64,000 bases of DNA from Dermatemys mawii. Its lineage: Eukaryota; Chordata; Testudines; Dermatemydidae. The notes under the pieces are model-generated. The model was not told the origin of the DNA, made no database searches, and saw only the letters and a list, made by a program, of their open reading frames with translations. Shown one piece after another: positions 23,745-35,640 of the stretch. The stretch lies in the NCBI GenBank assembly GCA_007922305.1, contig ML677334.1:59746858-59810857 (forward strand), written 5' to 3'. A program made the translations under genes and the position numbers. The number at the start of each line of letters is the position of its first letter. Within the stretch, counting starts at the first letter, position 1.

Positions 23745-24463
23745 GGGCTTGGCTATACTTGCATGTTATACTGCAATAAAGACGCCCACAGCGATCTATC
23801 TCACTCTCCGTCCACACTGGCAAGGCACATAGAGCGCTCTGACTTCCTGGCTAGAGTGCTTCTGGTACTCCACCTTGGCAGAGGAATAACATCTGTTGTG
23901 TATTGGCTGAGATGCCACAGTGAAAGTGTGAATGAGGAGTTACCTTACTGTGCTCTGATTGACTCTGGAAACATCCCTTAATCCCCTAAAGCCAAGTGGC
24001 GGCTCTTCTCATTGTTGTGAAATCTGCTGCAGGAATGCAGAAGTGCCTTTTCAAAGCTCAGACAGTGGTTGCTTATCGGCTCCGAGAAAAAGCAAACATT
24101 TACTGTTTGCTTTGAGTGAGTGAGTGAGAGGCAGGGTGGAGGGTCTGAACTTACAAGACAGTGTGCTGACACTCTGAGCACTCCAAAACACCACTCTCTC
24201 TCCCGCCCCCATCACAACACACTCCCTGTCACACTCCATCCTACCCCCCGCATTTGAAAAGCACAGTTGCTGTTGCAGCCACTTGAACGCTAGGATAGCT
24301 GCCCATAATGCACTACTCTCAATGCAGCTGCAAGTGCTGCAAATGTGGCCATGCCAGTGCACTTGCAGCTGTCAGTGTGGACAGACTGCGGCGCTTTTCC
24401 TAGTGCGCTCTCCGAAGTCTGGTTTAGCCAAAGCACTCTACATCTGCAAGCGTAGCCAAGCCC
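23745..24463. mobile_element. Harbinger-like MITE, about 720 bp
   Basis: Ends gggcttggctatacttgc and gcaagcgtagccaagccc are inverted repeats (about 16 of 18). The immediate flanks are tca and tcg, compatible with a decayed 3-bp duplication. The interior is non-coding, although short frames on both strands exist. It contains a gagtgagtgagtgag run at 24,114. The arrangement is like the element at 52,289. Confidence 0.7.
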
Positions 24464-24524
24464 TCGGTGTGATGGGATATTACAGATAGATATTGACTGG
24501 TTATTTTATAAGACTAATGTGGTC

Positions 24525-24740
24525 ATACAGTCCATCCTCCTCTCCATACAGGACTGTTCTATAGCATACCGTATTATTCTCTATAATATTTCTAGTGCTT
24601 TTTCCAGTCTAGTTTTAAATGAGTCAAGCAATGGGGCTACCATAACTTCAGGATATTATTCCATAATTTTCTGGATCTCACTGGAAGGATTTTTTTTCTT
24701 ACATTTTATTTTTTCTTAATTTCATCCCATGTCATCTAGC
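24525..24740 (-). mobile_element. Old CR1 3' UTR fragment, antisense
   Basis: Diverged but ordered matches to the CR1 antisense pattern: ttccagtctagttttaaat, gtcaagcaatggggctacca, ttattccataattttctgg and ttaatttcatcccat. Confidence 0.6.
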
Positions 24741-25679
24741 TATAATCTGTGCACAAAGTGAACTTCCAGAGAAAGGGAAAGGAAGAAAAAAGACAACAGT
24801 AGTTATGAAAGAGGAGAGGGCACAGAGGAGGAACTGCCAGGTAATGAGGCACGACTAATTCCATCAGTACTTTTCCCCCCACTTCAACCCCTTACTTATA
24901 GTGTTATGTGTTGCCCTTACAAAGACAAGGGAAAACTAGGGGGAAAATAAATGGACAGAAGAGATAACCTATCCTCAGTGTTTAATTTGTGTTTATATGG
25001 AAATGAGAGCTTAAAACCAAAAGCCATAAAATGCTAGATCCTATGTGGGCAGAACTTTACTAATGATCCATCTGTGAAGCAATGTATTAAAGACATGGTG
25101 ATGACAGCTTCATAAGGGAATCTCATTTCTTGGGAACAGGCTGGATGATTTTGAAAAAAACCCCACAAGTGTGATTTCTAAGATTTTTATAGAGAAAACA
25201 AACTCCTTCCCTATTTGGGTCTTAACCTGTGCCAGTGGTAGAACATGAGCTAAAGGGTACATCATGGGTTATTGTGCAGTGTGCAACTTCAGGGGGAAAA
25301 CAAGGGAAAGATAATAGGGCCTCATCCTACGGCCATGCCTAGAAGTGTAGCGTATTAGTTACCTAGCATTTCAAGACCATGGAGATATTCTCTCCATCTA
25401 AGGAGGGGCCTGTTTCCCCTAGCAGAATGCCAACAATGGGACTCTGTGCAGAAGTAACTTGATTTTTGAGCGTCACTCTTTGCAGGATCCTGTCCTTAGG
25501 TGGTACCGTCTTACCTAGATTGTAAGATCCTGGGGGCCAGGGACCTGGTCTTCTCGCTGTAAAGGGCTTAATCTTGAGCTTGGTGCTGCAGGTCAGTAAT
25601 AAGGAAGATAGGGTGGCTCTGTGTGGAAGGCTGGCTGGCAAGCTGTTCATTTGGGGGTGTTTTTTCCTATGAATGAAAA
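24741..25679. other. No supported gene; one old repeat trace
   Basis: Flank of the CpG island. Positions 25,510-25,590 (ctagattgtaagatcctgg, gggacctggtc) look like an ancient SINE/LINE tail common in amniotes. No exon recognised. Confidence 0.5.
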
Positions 25680-27060
25680 TGGATCAATCCCCTGGCAGGA
25701 TATTCTGCTGGTGGAAGAGGGGTTGGGAGCTAGGTGCACCTGTTCCCTGGCTTTCTCGAGCTGCCACGGCTGAGAAGTTCCCATTTAGCTGCTCTAACAT
25801 CCAGGCCGTGTCACCTGAGCGACCCGGGGCCAGCGTCACGGAGAAAAAGAAAACACTAGGCTCCCCGGGCTCCCCCGTCGCCGAGAATGGGTACGGAGAG
25901 AAGGCAGGGCGGGCGGGCGCGTGGCTGCTCACAGCGGTGACAAAGCCTTTCCTCCGCCACTCGCCGGCACGCACACTCCTCTTCCCCGCACCTCCTCGCC
26001 AGGCGGGGCGAGTCTCCCCCGCGCTCCGCTCCCCTCCCCGGAGCAAGCCGGAGCCCAGCGGCAGTCGGGGGCTTGCCCGGTTGGTTCACGTGGCTCTCGG
26101 GGTGGAGCGGCTGGCGAGGCGCAGGGGGGTGGGTGGAGACAACAAAGCCCAGCTGTCAGCGGCCAGGGAGAGGGAAAGCGCCGGCGGCGGCGGCCCGGGA
26201 GGAGGCAGGTGAGGTGAGTCAAGTGCATTTAAAGGCGTACGGGCGCCGGGGCGGGATGCGAGGGGCGCATGGGCCGGGTCGCCGCGGCTGAAGGGGGGCG
26301 AGGAGAAGTTGCAGTTACCCAGAGCCGCTGCACCTCGCCTCCACCGAGGCTGCCGTGCGGACTCCCGCCCAGATTTAACCCCTTGCTGGCCGGGAGCGAG
26401 GGACCCGGCTGGAAGCTGCACACGCTGCCACGCTGGCAGGGCGCGAGGTGGAGGGAGTCCCGGGACCGCTCCCCAGCGGGAAGGTGGGGATGAGGCGGGG
26501 GCGACCGAAGGAACGAGCCGTTCCGCAGAAAGCGCCTCGCCCAGCAGGGTGTTTGCGGCCGCCCAAGCAGCGCGGGCGGGGACCGGACTGCGGGGCACGT
26601 GAGTTGCGCTGGGCTGTCAAGAGGCGGCCAAGGTCCAGAGCGCGCCTGGCAGGAAACAGCGCCGCTGGGTCACCGCCGGCGCGCGGGGTGGCTTCTCTCC
26701 CACCCCCTTGCATCGCTTTGCTTCCTTCAGGGAGCGGGGGTCCCTGGAGGAGGCGAAGTATTTGGCGTCCGCGCCTCTTCTCTCTCGCCTCTCTGCCTGC
26801 CCTGAGCGCTGCACGTCTTCCCTGGGCACGCGGATTTGTTTGTCGTCCCTGTCTATTTTAAGACGCGCGCTCAGTTTGCAGAGCAGGTCGAGCACGTACC
26901 GTCATCGCGCTTGGTGTGGAGAAGGGGGAGGGGGAAGGGAGGTTTTCAGCTAATTTCCAGCTTACAGGAAAAGATCACTTCTTCAAAGCGCTCTGTTCTT
27001 GGGAAGTCCCCTGAACAGCTCAAGCCCAGGAGGAAGCAGAGCCCGTGAGTCAGCTAAATG
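25680..27060 (+). promoter_or_regulatory. CpG island, probable gene promoter and first exon(s)
   Basis: About 1.4 kb of dense CpG in otherwise AT-rich DNA, with many GC boxes, unlike the CpG-poor G-rich repeats elsewhere in the window. Good + strand splice donors follow GC-rich sequence at 26,209 (cag/gtgagg), 26,599 (cac/gtgagt) and 27,045 (ccc/gtgagt). AP-1-type tgagtca words lie at 26,215-26,221 and 27,046-27,052. The direction is favoured by these donors. The long frames across it on both strands (for example 25,673-26,212, 26,448-26,861 and minus 26,086-26,598) are expected from GC content and show no domain. I cannot name the gene; the first exon is probably untranslated. Confidence 0.75.
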
Positions 27061-29682
27061 AGTGAAGGCGGCTGCAGCACGGAAGTAGTTTTCTGCTGGG
27101 TATTCCAGTACTTGAGCGACTAGTGCCATGATTTGTGCGTCACGGGCCCCGCTGGAGAGGGGAACCCATCTCTGTCCGGCTTGAGCCAAGGAGTAGTTGG
27201 GATTATTTGAGTTTGAAGTCAGCTTCCTGCAGAGGCTTTTATTTGTGGCTAGATGCTCTCATTCAAAGAGAGAGGGTGTAAGAAAAGATTCAGTGGATAA
27301 AGTGCACAGCTGTTCGAACATTAACTGGTGTGACCTCAGCAGCTAGTTAACATCCGTCATTCCCTTGTGTGCTGATGTGTCTTCTCCCCTGCTGTCTGGG
27401 GCCTCTGTCTAGCTACACTTGACTTCTTCAAGAAATAAGCCACTGTTCAACTGCTGATAGTACCACCCACCGATGATAGCAGTGATGACAGTACTAGGGC
27501 TGTCTAGTGTAAGCAGGGTACAGTATGGATGCTGGAACATTTCTTTAGAGTAAGCATGAGTCTGAAAATAAACCAGCTACAGCACATGTTGCAGAGAATA
27601 CTAGACTTAAAAAGAAGGCTTACAATATGTTCATTGGCATGGGGTATACATATAAGAGTAACTTCTACCAGAATGGGTATCAGAAGCACTCTGCTTTGAT
27701 CTACAGTTTTTACCATCACTACTGGGTTGCTTGAGATCCACATCTGTCATTTATGCTTCTATTTTTAAAGGTGCAGTAGTCCTGTAAACAAACAAGCAGA
27801 TTAATAAACTGCCTACAGTTATTTAAAGAGCCCTGATATTGCTTTCATGTCCTGAAAAGAAGAGAAAATCTGATTTCAGACCTCTAACTTATTGTCACAA
27901 GGTAATTATACATATAACAACCTAATCAGAGCTCTTCCATAGTTGTTTTCTGCCTTGCCTACATTATAATATTTTGGGAAACCTCCCACATTTCCATTAC
28001 GACTGGTGCTCGTCCATGGATTCTAGCAATGGTGGGAAAGCTACTATAGACAGGGCTCAGGTGGTCACTTGGTTTTTACCACTGTGGAAACTAGACCTGG
28101 TCCAAGAAGGGTTTAATAGTACTCTGGTAAAAATGCTGCTAGTGCAATGGTGGGACATCTTAGCTTTTTTTTTTTTTTAAAAAAAAAAAAAAATAGACAC
28201 AGCCTTTATCTGTAGGTCTGAAAGGACTCTACCAAGGAGGTATAACGATTATTATAGTTGAGGAAACAAGCACAGAGAGGCTAAATGATCCTGTGATATA
28301 TGGTAGATCATTAGGAGTGCCAGAACCCCCCCCACCCCTCCATGCCTGGACTTAACTCCAAATCCAGTGCCCTATCCACTAACCTGTGCTGCTTTAATTA
28401 AGCTAGCACTTCAGCAATAGTGACTGTTACATAGGCTCTGAGTTTCAGGAAGCATGGAAATTCAAATAAGAGTTTCTTCACTTAAGAGGAGATTGACATC
28501 TTGCCATCATTGATATGATACAGGAAGCTTTTCTGGTGAGTCTGTCATTAGCTCCTTACTATGGCTCAAAGAGTTTCACATTGCTGTGCCATTAAAGATG
28601 ACTCATTCCTTCTGCATTAATTTAAGTTACTGCAGTATATATCCATTTGAGCATTGCTGCTAACTCTGTAATTACTGTCCAAGATAGGTTTCTGCACTTC
28701 GGGTAAGAGACGTGTAAAAGGAACCCCTCAGAATCCTGATTAATAGAAACAATCAGTGATGGGTAAATCTTTATTACAGGGAATACACCTAAGAGAGCCC
28801 GATGAATCCTTGTGTTGCATTCAGTGATAAGGCATGTAGCCATCACTGCACAGAAAGTTACAATAATAACAGTAGGGGTATTAACACCTATGGAAGCTGC
28901 AAACTATACATGTAATAATGTGTAGAGTATGTGATGTTTATAAAATAGTTCCTCCCATTTGCTAACTATATTTTGCCACTGCTCATCTGTTTGTTTCATT
29001 CAAAGATCTTTTTTGATAATGCAGAAAAGACCTCATTGTTTCTGTGGTGAATGGTGAAAATATTTGTACTCTGGACTGATAGTTCCTATTACCTGCTTCT
29101 CTCCAAATTGTGAGGTGTAAAAACAGAAGACACATGAGCTTTATAACAGTATAAAACAATACTGTAAACAACAAGAAACACAAAGAAAGATTCTGTATTA
29201 CCTATTGTGGCTACTCTCTCTTTTTAATTTTAAGAAAAAACAAAAAGTAAAAGAAAGCAGAGGTCACACTTCTGTAATGTAATAAAACAGATTTAAAACA
29301 AACCATTAACATTCTTTCAGTTTAGCGATCAGAATCATATGTGCAGCTAAAATCACACCCATTTTTACTCTTTTGTTATCTTTTTTAAAAAATAACTTAC
29401 ATATTTTGAACATGCCTTATTTTTAAGTGAACTCTAACACATGGCAGGGGAAAGTGTCAATAATTTAAAGAGTGGGACATATAGGGAGGTTATGGAAGGA
29501 GTAGCCTTTTAGAGTTCTTGTCAGGTCTTTGTCAGTTTGGTAGAGGATGTTTAGCCTTAAAAACCATTTCAGAGACAGCTGTTCATTTCAGTATTTTACA
29601 TATTTGGTTTTTTATTAGTTTTGGAAACACTCCATCCTTTTGTGGACACAGAATTCCAGAAGTCTCATTTATGAATGAGACA
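27061..29682. other. No supported gene; probable first-intron DNA
   Basis: AT-rich. A ttttttttttttt/aaaaaaaaaaaaaaa run at 28,165-28,193 and a diverged antisense MIR at 28,235-28,400 (see next entry) are the only repeats I can name. No splice-bounded coding segment seen. Confidence 0.5.
28235..28400 (-). repeat. MIR-type SINE, antisense, diverged
   Basis: gaggaaacaagcacagagag, then ctaaatgatcctgtg, and the tRNA-region complement ccagtgccctatccactaac in correct order. Confidence 0.6.
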
Positions 29683-29880
29683 ACATGGGTGAAATCTTTC
29701 ATTGGACCAACCTCTGAGAGAGACAAGCTTGCACAGAGTTTTTCTTCTTACATGAATGACAGATTCATTTATCTCTGTAACCGCAACTGTCACTGCAGCA
29801 GGCCTAAGTCATGAGTTGAGTTACTGTGAAAGTTATAATGTAAATACTTCCCCCCCCCCCCCCAAAAAAAAAAAATAAAA
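29683..29880. repeat. Old interspersed repeat and poly-C/poly-A run
   Basis: 29,683-29,760 (gtgaaatctttcattggacc, then ctgagagagacaagcttgca) is a widespread sauropsid repeat fragment I recognise only by sequence. 29,850-29,880 is a C-run followed by an A-run. Confidence 0.5.
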
Positions 29881-30499
29881 ATAAAGCAGGAGTAACCAGT
29901 CTAACCTTGCCTGTGTGTGTACACTGATATAGAAGGGCAGCTTGAGGTGGGCCTTTACTCACAGAATGGGAGGGAAGGCAAATGGAGGATTCTCACAATG
30001 GAGCGGGCAACAATCATTCCTGGGTTCAAGGACCGTTCCCTGGTAGTGCCTATGCCCGAGCAGCCATCCCAAAGATTGTGGGGTGGAGAAAGGATCATGA
30101 ACCGCTCATCTGCAGAGCACTGGACAGGGCAGAGCAACAGGTGAATTTTATGAGTTAGCATACCTCATGAATGTACACTATGTGTTTTGGTGATTGGTTG
30201 GGGCAGGGAAGTTTCACCTAACCCCAATAGAGAAATCTGAGTGAGGGTCAAATTTGGCCCCTAGATATACTGCCTACATTTTCAGAAGTGACCAGTGCTT
30301 TAGGGTGCTCAATTTGAGACATTTTCATGATTTTTCTAACACACACATTGTCACATCTAAGTCAGGCCTCTTTCAAGTGCCTCAAATTGGGCACCCAACA
30401 TCAATAGCCACAGCTGGAAATTTAGGCCTAATTATATAAACAGAACAGACTTGATCCTGCAAGTGTAGTTGAAGGGACCAAACATTACAGGAGGTAGTT
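29881..30499. other. No supported gene
   Basis: Unremarkable sequence. The 75-codon frame at 29,917-30,144 has no recognisable motif. Confidence 0.5.
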
Positions 30500-31380
30500 A
30501 CCACCCTGAAGCAGGGGTGGTAGGTTTGTAAAAATTTTGGTGGTGCCCAGAAGGTCCAGAGCCTGTTCCCCCCTGCCCCAAACTCTACCTCCCATGTGCC
30601 TAAGACTGTGAGGGAGTTTGGATGGAGGGAGGAGTTCTGGATGTAGGCCCTGGGGTGGGGCAGGGGAGTGGGGTTCAGGCTCTGGGATGTAGTTTGGGTG
30701 CTGGGTGAAGGCTCCAGACTGGGGCATGGGATGCAGGCTCTGAGATGGAGTTTGGGTGCAATCTCTTGCCTGGGGCAGGGGGTGTGGAAGGAGGTGAGGG
30801 GTTCAGGCTCTGGGAGGGAGTTTGGGGGCAGGAGGGGGTGCAGGCTCCAAGGGAGTTTGGGGGCAGGAGGGTATGTGTGGGGAGGGATGCAGGCTCTGGG
30901 GATGAGTTTGGGGATAGGAGGGAGTGTGTGGGGAAAGGGGTGGTTGTGCAGGTGCTGGGGAGGTGTGTGGCGCTTACATGGGACTCCTAGGCAGGGTGGG
31001 CCGGGGGGCCTCCGTGCGCTGCTACCCCCAGGCACTGCCCCCATAGCTCCCTATTGCTTACAGTAGTACCTGGGGTGAGAGCAGCATGTGTGGACACAGA
31101 CCCACCCAGCCCAGGGGCTGCAGGGAGGGACCAGCAGCCATGTGGAATGAGCAGGCAGGAAGCCCCTCAGCAGCTCTGTGCTGCTAGTAGTGGGTGAGGT
31201 CCTGGGCCATTTAAAATCCCCTAGGGGATGTGCTGAGGGGCAACTAGAGTTGAAGACAGAGCCAAGTCCCAGCCTCAAACATGGCTGCAGCTGAACCCCG
31301 GGCCAAGAATATTCCTGGTGCCCAGGTACCACTTGCCCATATAACTTGCTGCCTGTACCCTGTAGCATTGGCTTCAACAT
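30500..31380. mobile_element. G-rich non-autonomous element with internal minisatellite
   Basis: Begins aggggtggtaggtttg and ttttggtggtgcccagaagg. Positions 30,600-30,960 carry irregular 35-60 bp units of the form caggctctggg, gagtttgggg, caggagg. The + strand is strongly G-rich. Frames up to 220 codons on either strand translate to Pro- or Gly-rich repeats and are compositional. Related G-rich blocks are at 16,887 and 33,440. Confidence 0.6.
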
Positions 31381-33439
31381 GACTGGGTGCCTGTTTATGA
31401 CTTACCTACATACCTCTAAGTTGAAAGACACCTAATATGTGCAGCTATTTTTCTATGCCCTCACTTTGTGGGGTGTGCCGTGACTTAATTTGACATAGTT
31501 TGGCAAACAGCTCTAACTAGCTGGACTGGAACTTTCTGATGCTGAATATGGATAAAACATGCGCACACACACAGAACTGCAGCATTTTTGGGTTGGGTTT
31601 TTTTGTTGGTTTTTTTTAGGTTTTGGCAATTGACCATCTGTTTGGTGATTTGTTCTTTCAAGGTTAATTGTTCCTGCATTATGTCTATTTTGGTGATAAG
31701 GAAGAGGAGTCTTCTGTAATGCCTTTGCTTCTCATTGGTGCTCTTGCCAGATGGTGTTTGTTCAGTTGCCAGATTTGTTTAATATTTCAAACCTTAAATC
31801 AGACTATCTGGAGCTAAAACTCTGGGTCATGCTTTATTTCTCATCTTGACTGTTACAATTCCAAACAATCTTCACTGCTTCTCTCTCTCCTGGCCAGTGC
31901 TTCCAGTCCCTGAGTTCTACTGCAGCTTTAACTGACCACTTGCCCAATAGTTCAGATTCTGGGGAAGAAACTGAATTCACTACCACTGAAACATATTCCA
32001 GTTTTAACCTTGATCAGTCACTTTTAAAGGGTCTTCAAACTCAATGTAACTTCAGCTACAAAATGTCATTTATATTTGTCTTTAAAGTAACCAGTGCCCC
32101 AGACTTCTCCCTCTTCTTAAATGGAGGCAACTATATGTTTGAAACTTCCTCCCGTGTGACTCCTGTACAGTCAAATCTCTAAAAGAACTAGAAATAATTT
32201 TTAAAGAACTTTAACTAACTTGTCAAGCTGTTCAGTGGTAAGTGGGAAATGATGCTATATCATGTTAAGCTTCCAGTTGTTTTTTATGAGTTGGGCTGGG
32301 TCAGTTTTTGTATGAGACAGCTGAGGAAAACTGCAGATGCTGCTGAAAGTAGGGTTGATGCATCTGTAGGTAGCATTGTTCCCTCTGAGTCATTAATGAA
32401 CCAGTGGTGCATGTTTTGTCTTTGGATAAGGCTTACCTGAGATCTTGACAAGTAGCTTATTAAAAGTTTCATGGTACTTTCTCTGAGGACAGCTGTACAC
32501 ATCTGTCATGACCCAATTATTCTGACTGTATGGATTCTTATTACTTCAGTTGGAATTGATTTTTCTTCTTAAGCAAGGGGGATGGTCTGCATTTGTCCAT
32601 TTTCATTGGGGTGGGGGGCATAAGTGGCTTCTGATTTAGGATTCTCTAATTTTAGAATTTAGAAGCAGATTCTATCAGATGCAGTATTTCATGGGAAGTC
32701 AGCTTCTTCAGCCACCACTGATGTGATGGGCAGACCATATCAAGTTTCTGCAACTTGAGCAGAAGCTAATATTTTTTAAATAACTAGTTTCTGGGTAAGT
32801 GTGTTAGAGGGTCCAAAAGCCTGTAATAATGTTCCACTCGGATTGCAAGGGATAAAAATGTAGGCATGAAAAACGTTTTTCATTAATAGCACACAACATA
32901 TGGAAGTCACAAGCATTCAGTTGGTACCAGTTATCACCTTACCATTACCGTGGAAACCACCACCTAACACTGGTAAACTGCTGTGAAATAGGATTTCCTC
33001 CACAGATCTGAGCGGGGAAAAGAATCTGTTACATTTAAGGTGATCAGAGGTGAGCCTTAGACATCTGAACTGTTCCAGCTAAGTAAATCCATTAATTGAT
33101 TTAGCTCTGAAACCCTTTTTAAAAAAAACAAACCTTTAAAGAAAAGCACTTGCCTTTGACCTCAGCACATATTCCTACAGTTGTGCAACACAGGAAGGGA
33201 CAATATGAAATGGCAGAGTGTACCATAATGACTCGTAGACCTACTCTTTCTTCCACTGGAATCTTGAACAGAACATACCTTCATGTAGTAGCCATCTTTC
33301 ACTTAAATCAAGTGGAGGGCAATTTGACAGGAAGGGTAGTTTTACAGATACCATGTTTTCTGATTTCCATGCAGTGCTATCTGTTCCTGGTGACCCTTGG
33401 AAAGCAGTGTCACATTTCACTTTACCTCAAGTTCCCCAT
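31381..33439. other. No supported gene
   Basis: AT-rich DNA without recognised repeats or exons. Confidence 0.5.
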
Positions 33440-33990
33440 TTGAGAGGCAGAGATGGGTGGGGGTGGCTCGGGGGGGAGCCTGTTACTGGAGGCATCTGGC
33501 TGCACAGGAGCTTGTGGGGGAGGAGGGTCTGGGTGAATAGTAAGGGGACTCTGCTGGGGGCGGGGGGTTCAGGTGAAGGTGGCTGGGGCTCAGCAGAGGG
33601 ATGAGTGGGGGTATGGAGAGCTTTGGGGGGTCCAGCTGCTGGGGGAGCAGGACTCTGTGGGGTGGAGAATCCAGGAGCAGCTGGTGGGAGGTCAGTAGGG
33701 TTGGGATGCAGGTGGTTTGTTGGGGTGGTCCAGATGCAGGGGAGAGTGGGGGTTCTGGGTGCAGATGGGGCATGAGGCTCAGTGGAAGGATGTGGGTCTG
33801 AGGGAGACTGGATGCATGAGGGTTGGGCAGATGGGGAAGCAGCTCCCTGTACAGTGATCCCTCCCTCTGCAGCTGAGGAGTGATAGATGCAGGAAGCGCA
33901 GTGGGGAGGGAGTTTGCAGAGCTGGTTTCCTGGAGAAGTCTGGAGGTGGGTCTGACATGGCCCCGACATGGCCCCAGAGGCCATACAGGG
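33440..33990. repeat. G-rich minisatellite-like repeat
   Basis: Irregular units rich in ggggg tracts with ctgggtgcagatgggg and gttcaggtg words. It is bounded by AT-rich flanks. The minus frames of 185 and 214 codons are Pro/Ser-rich translations of this block, not genes. Confidence 0.55.
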
Positions 33991-34339
33991 GAAGAGGAAG
34001 TCCCGTCCTGCCCAGCCCAGCCAGGATCAGCTAATGAGCCAAGCACAGGGTAGGAGCCACCAGTTGGGTCTTCCCCTGTCTCAACGTGATCTACCTCTCT
34101 GTCAGCTGCCCTGGGCACCTGAAACATACTGGTAGGGAAGGCTGCATAACTGTTCTTGTTGCTTCTCTGTCAGTCAGTCATTTTTCTTCTCTTCTTCTCT
34201 ACAGAGAAGCATAGAAATCTGTAGGACGCACATGTATCATGGCACAGAATTCCCTGGAGTACTCTGCACAAGGCTTCTTTCTAACTATTCTCTGTGCATG
34301 TGTAACTCTTCTGCCAGGCTGAGTTAATAGCAGCAAGGG

Positions 34340-35640
34340 CTGGATTTAGTACACGGGGTCCCCTCTCAACAACACAATGCAAAACTGGCTTGAGCCCGCA
34401 CCCAGTGACCTGGGAAAATCCTAACACACCCCTGGGCGCCTCAAAGAGGCAATACTTTCCCTCGTGGAAGCACAGATTGGTGTATTAGAAAATTTTTATT
34501 AATGAGGTAAATGACATTATTAAATTGGGGAAAACACCACAACTAGGGTCATAAACCAACCCATGAGCAAAGCCCCACCCCAGCCAATTGGGCCGTGTCC
34601 CCTACTTTAGGTTTGTGAGTCCAGTACCCCAAAAGTTACCCAACGTCCCTAAAGTTCAACAGCCCAAAAGCCTCCTTTAGGTTTGTGAGTCCAGCAATCC
34701 AAAAAAAATCACCCAATAGTCCCAAAAGTCCAACAGCCCAAGGGTCTTTTTTTCTGGTTAGTGCAGAGTTTATCTCCCAGCCTGGGTGGAAATGGAGGGT
34801 AGGACAAGGGACACCTTATGTGGTCCAAGGCCGACTGTGCCACCTCTCCGTGGAGTTTCATTGCAAGCTGCTCTGCTCTGCTGGCCATCCCACGAACTGC
34901 TCTGCCAGTCAATCCACTAGCTGCTCTGCCAGCCGACACTCGAACTGCTCTGCTGCGCCAGCCACTCCGCCAGCAGCACAAACTGCTCTACTAGCCATCC
35001 TGCTAGCTGGCATACAGACTGCTCTGCTGCACCAGCCCCTCTGCACTATTTTCAGGGCCCCCCCCCCCCACTTAAGACAGTGCTTAGTGATTTTTTAGCT
35101 TTTAATAGATTTTTAGCTTTTAAGTGATTTCAGCATATAGTAGGGGAGCCTTAGGGCAGGTGCACCACTGGGCCTAAACTGATTTTAGCTTAGCAGCCTG
35201 AACCCAGACTTCTAATAGAAGCAAAATTTAACTTTGACATTTTACAGTGGAGAGAGGCAAGGTGTAATAGGCCTGTGGGGCCCTTAGACAAGGCCCTCAC
35301 CAAAAAGTATAGATACCTATCCACAGCCTCTCTCTCACTTTAGAATTCAGAACATGCTGAAACGCCTATCCCTTGCCCAGTGAGTGCTACCTAGATGATG
35401 GCGAGTCCCTCCATCATAACAAGGGCCAAGTACATGTTCACAGTCCTTTATTCACATAATTAGGGTAACACTTTATCATTTCTGCCCCAATAACATAAAA
35501 ACTGGGGCTCCCACATCAGCCAAAGTGGCCATGTGGACTGCTGTAAGCTCAGACTAGGCGCAGTGGGTATGCCTATGCAAATAAATCAGCCCCAAAGTTA
35601 TTTTTCACAATTTACTGCAATTTTTGTAATTCACCACCAA
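34340..35640. repeat. Unclassified repeat block with two short tandem arrays
   Basis: Contains a 70-bp tandem duplication (34,605-34,674 and 34,675-34,744, each starting ctttaggtttgtgagtccag) and an irregular array of ctgctctgc motifs every 25-35 bp at 34,865-35,035. The rest (35,150-35,600) is mixed composition with gatgatggcgagtccctcc. It could include a long terminal repeat of a retroelement, but I see no primer-binding site or paired repeat. The 137-codon frame at 34,685-35,098 is a Cys/Ser-rich translation of the array. Confidence 0.5.

Noticed and set aside
25673..26861. Long open frames (up to 179 codons) across the CpG island on both strands
   Set aside because: GC-rich DNA has few stops. 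The translations are Ala/Gly/Pro/Arg-rich, overlap on both strands and show no domain or conserved start context.
30382..31066. 220-codon minus and 132-codon plus frames
   Set aside because: Both translate the internal array of a non-autonomous repeat, and the repeats of residues follow the DNA unit.
33427..34127. 185- and 214-codon minus frames
   Set aside because: Pro/Ser-rich translations of a G-rich minisatellite-like repeat; two frames of the same strand look alike, which points to composition.
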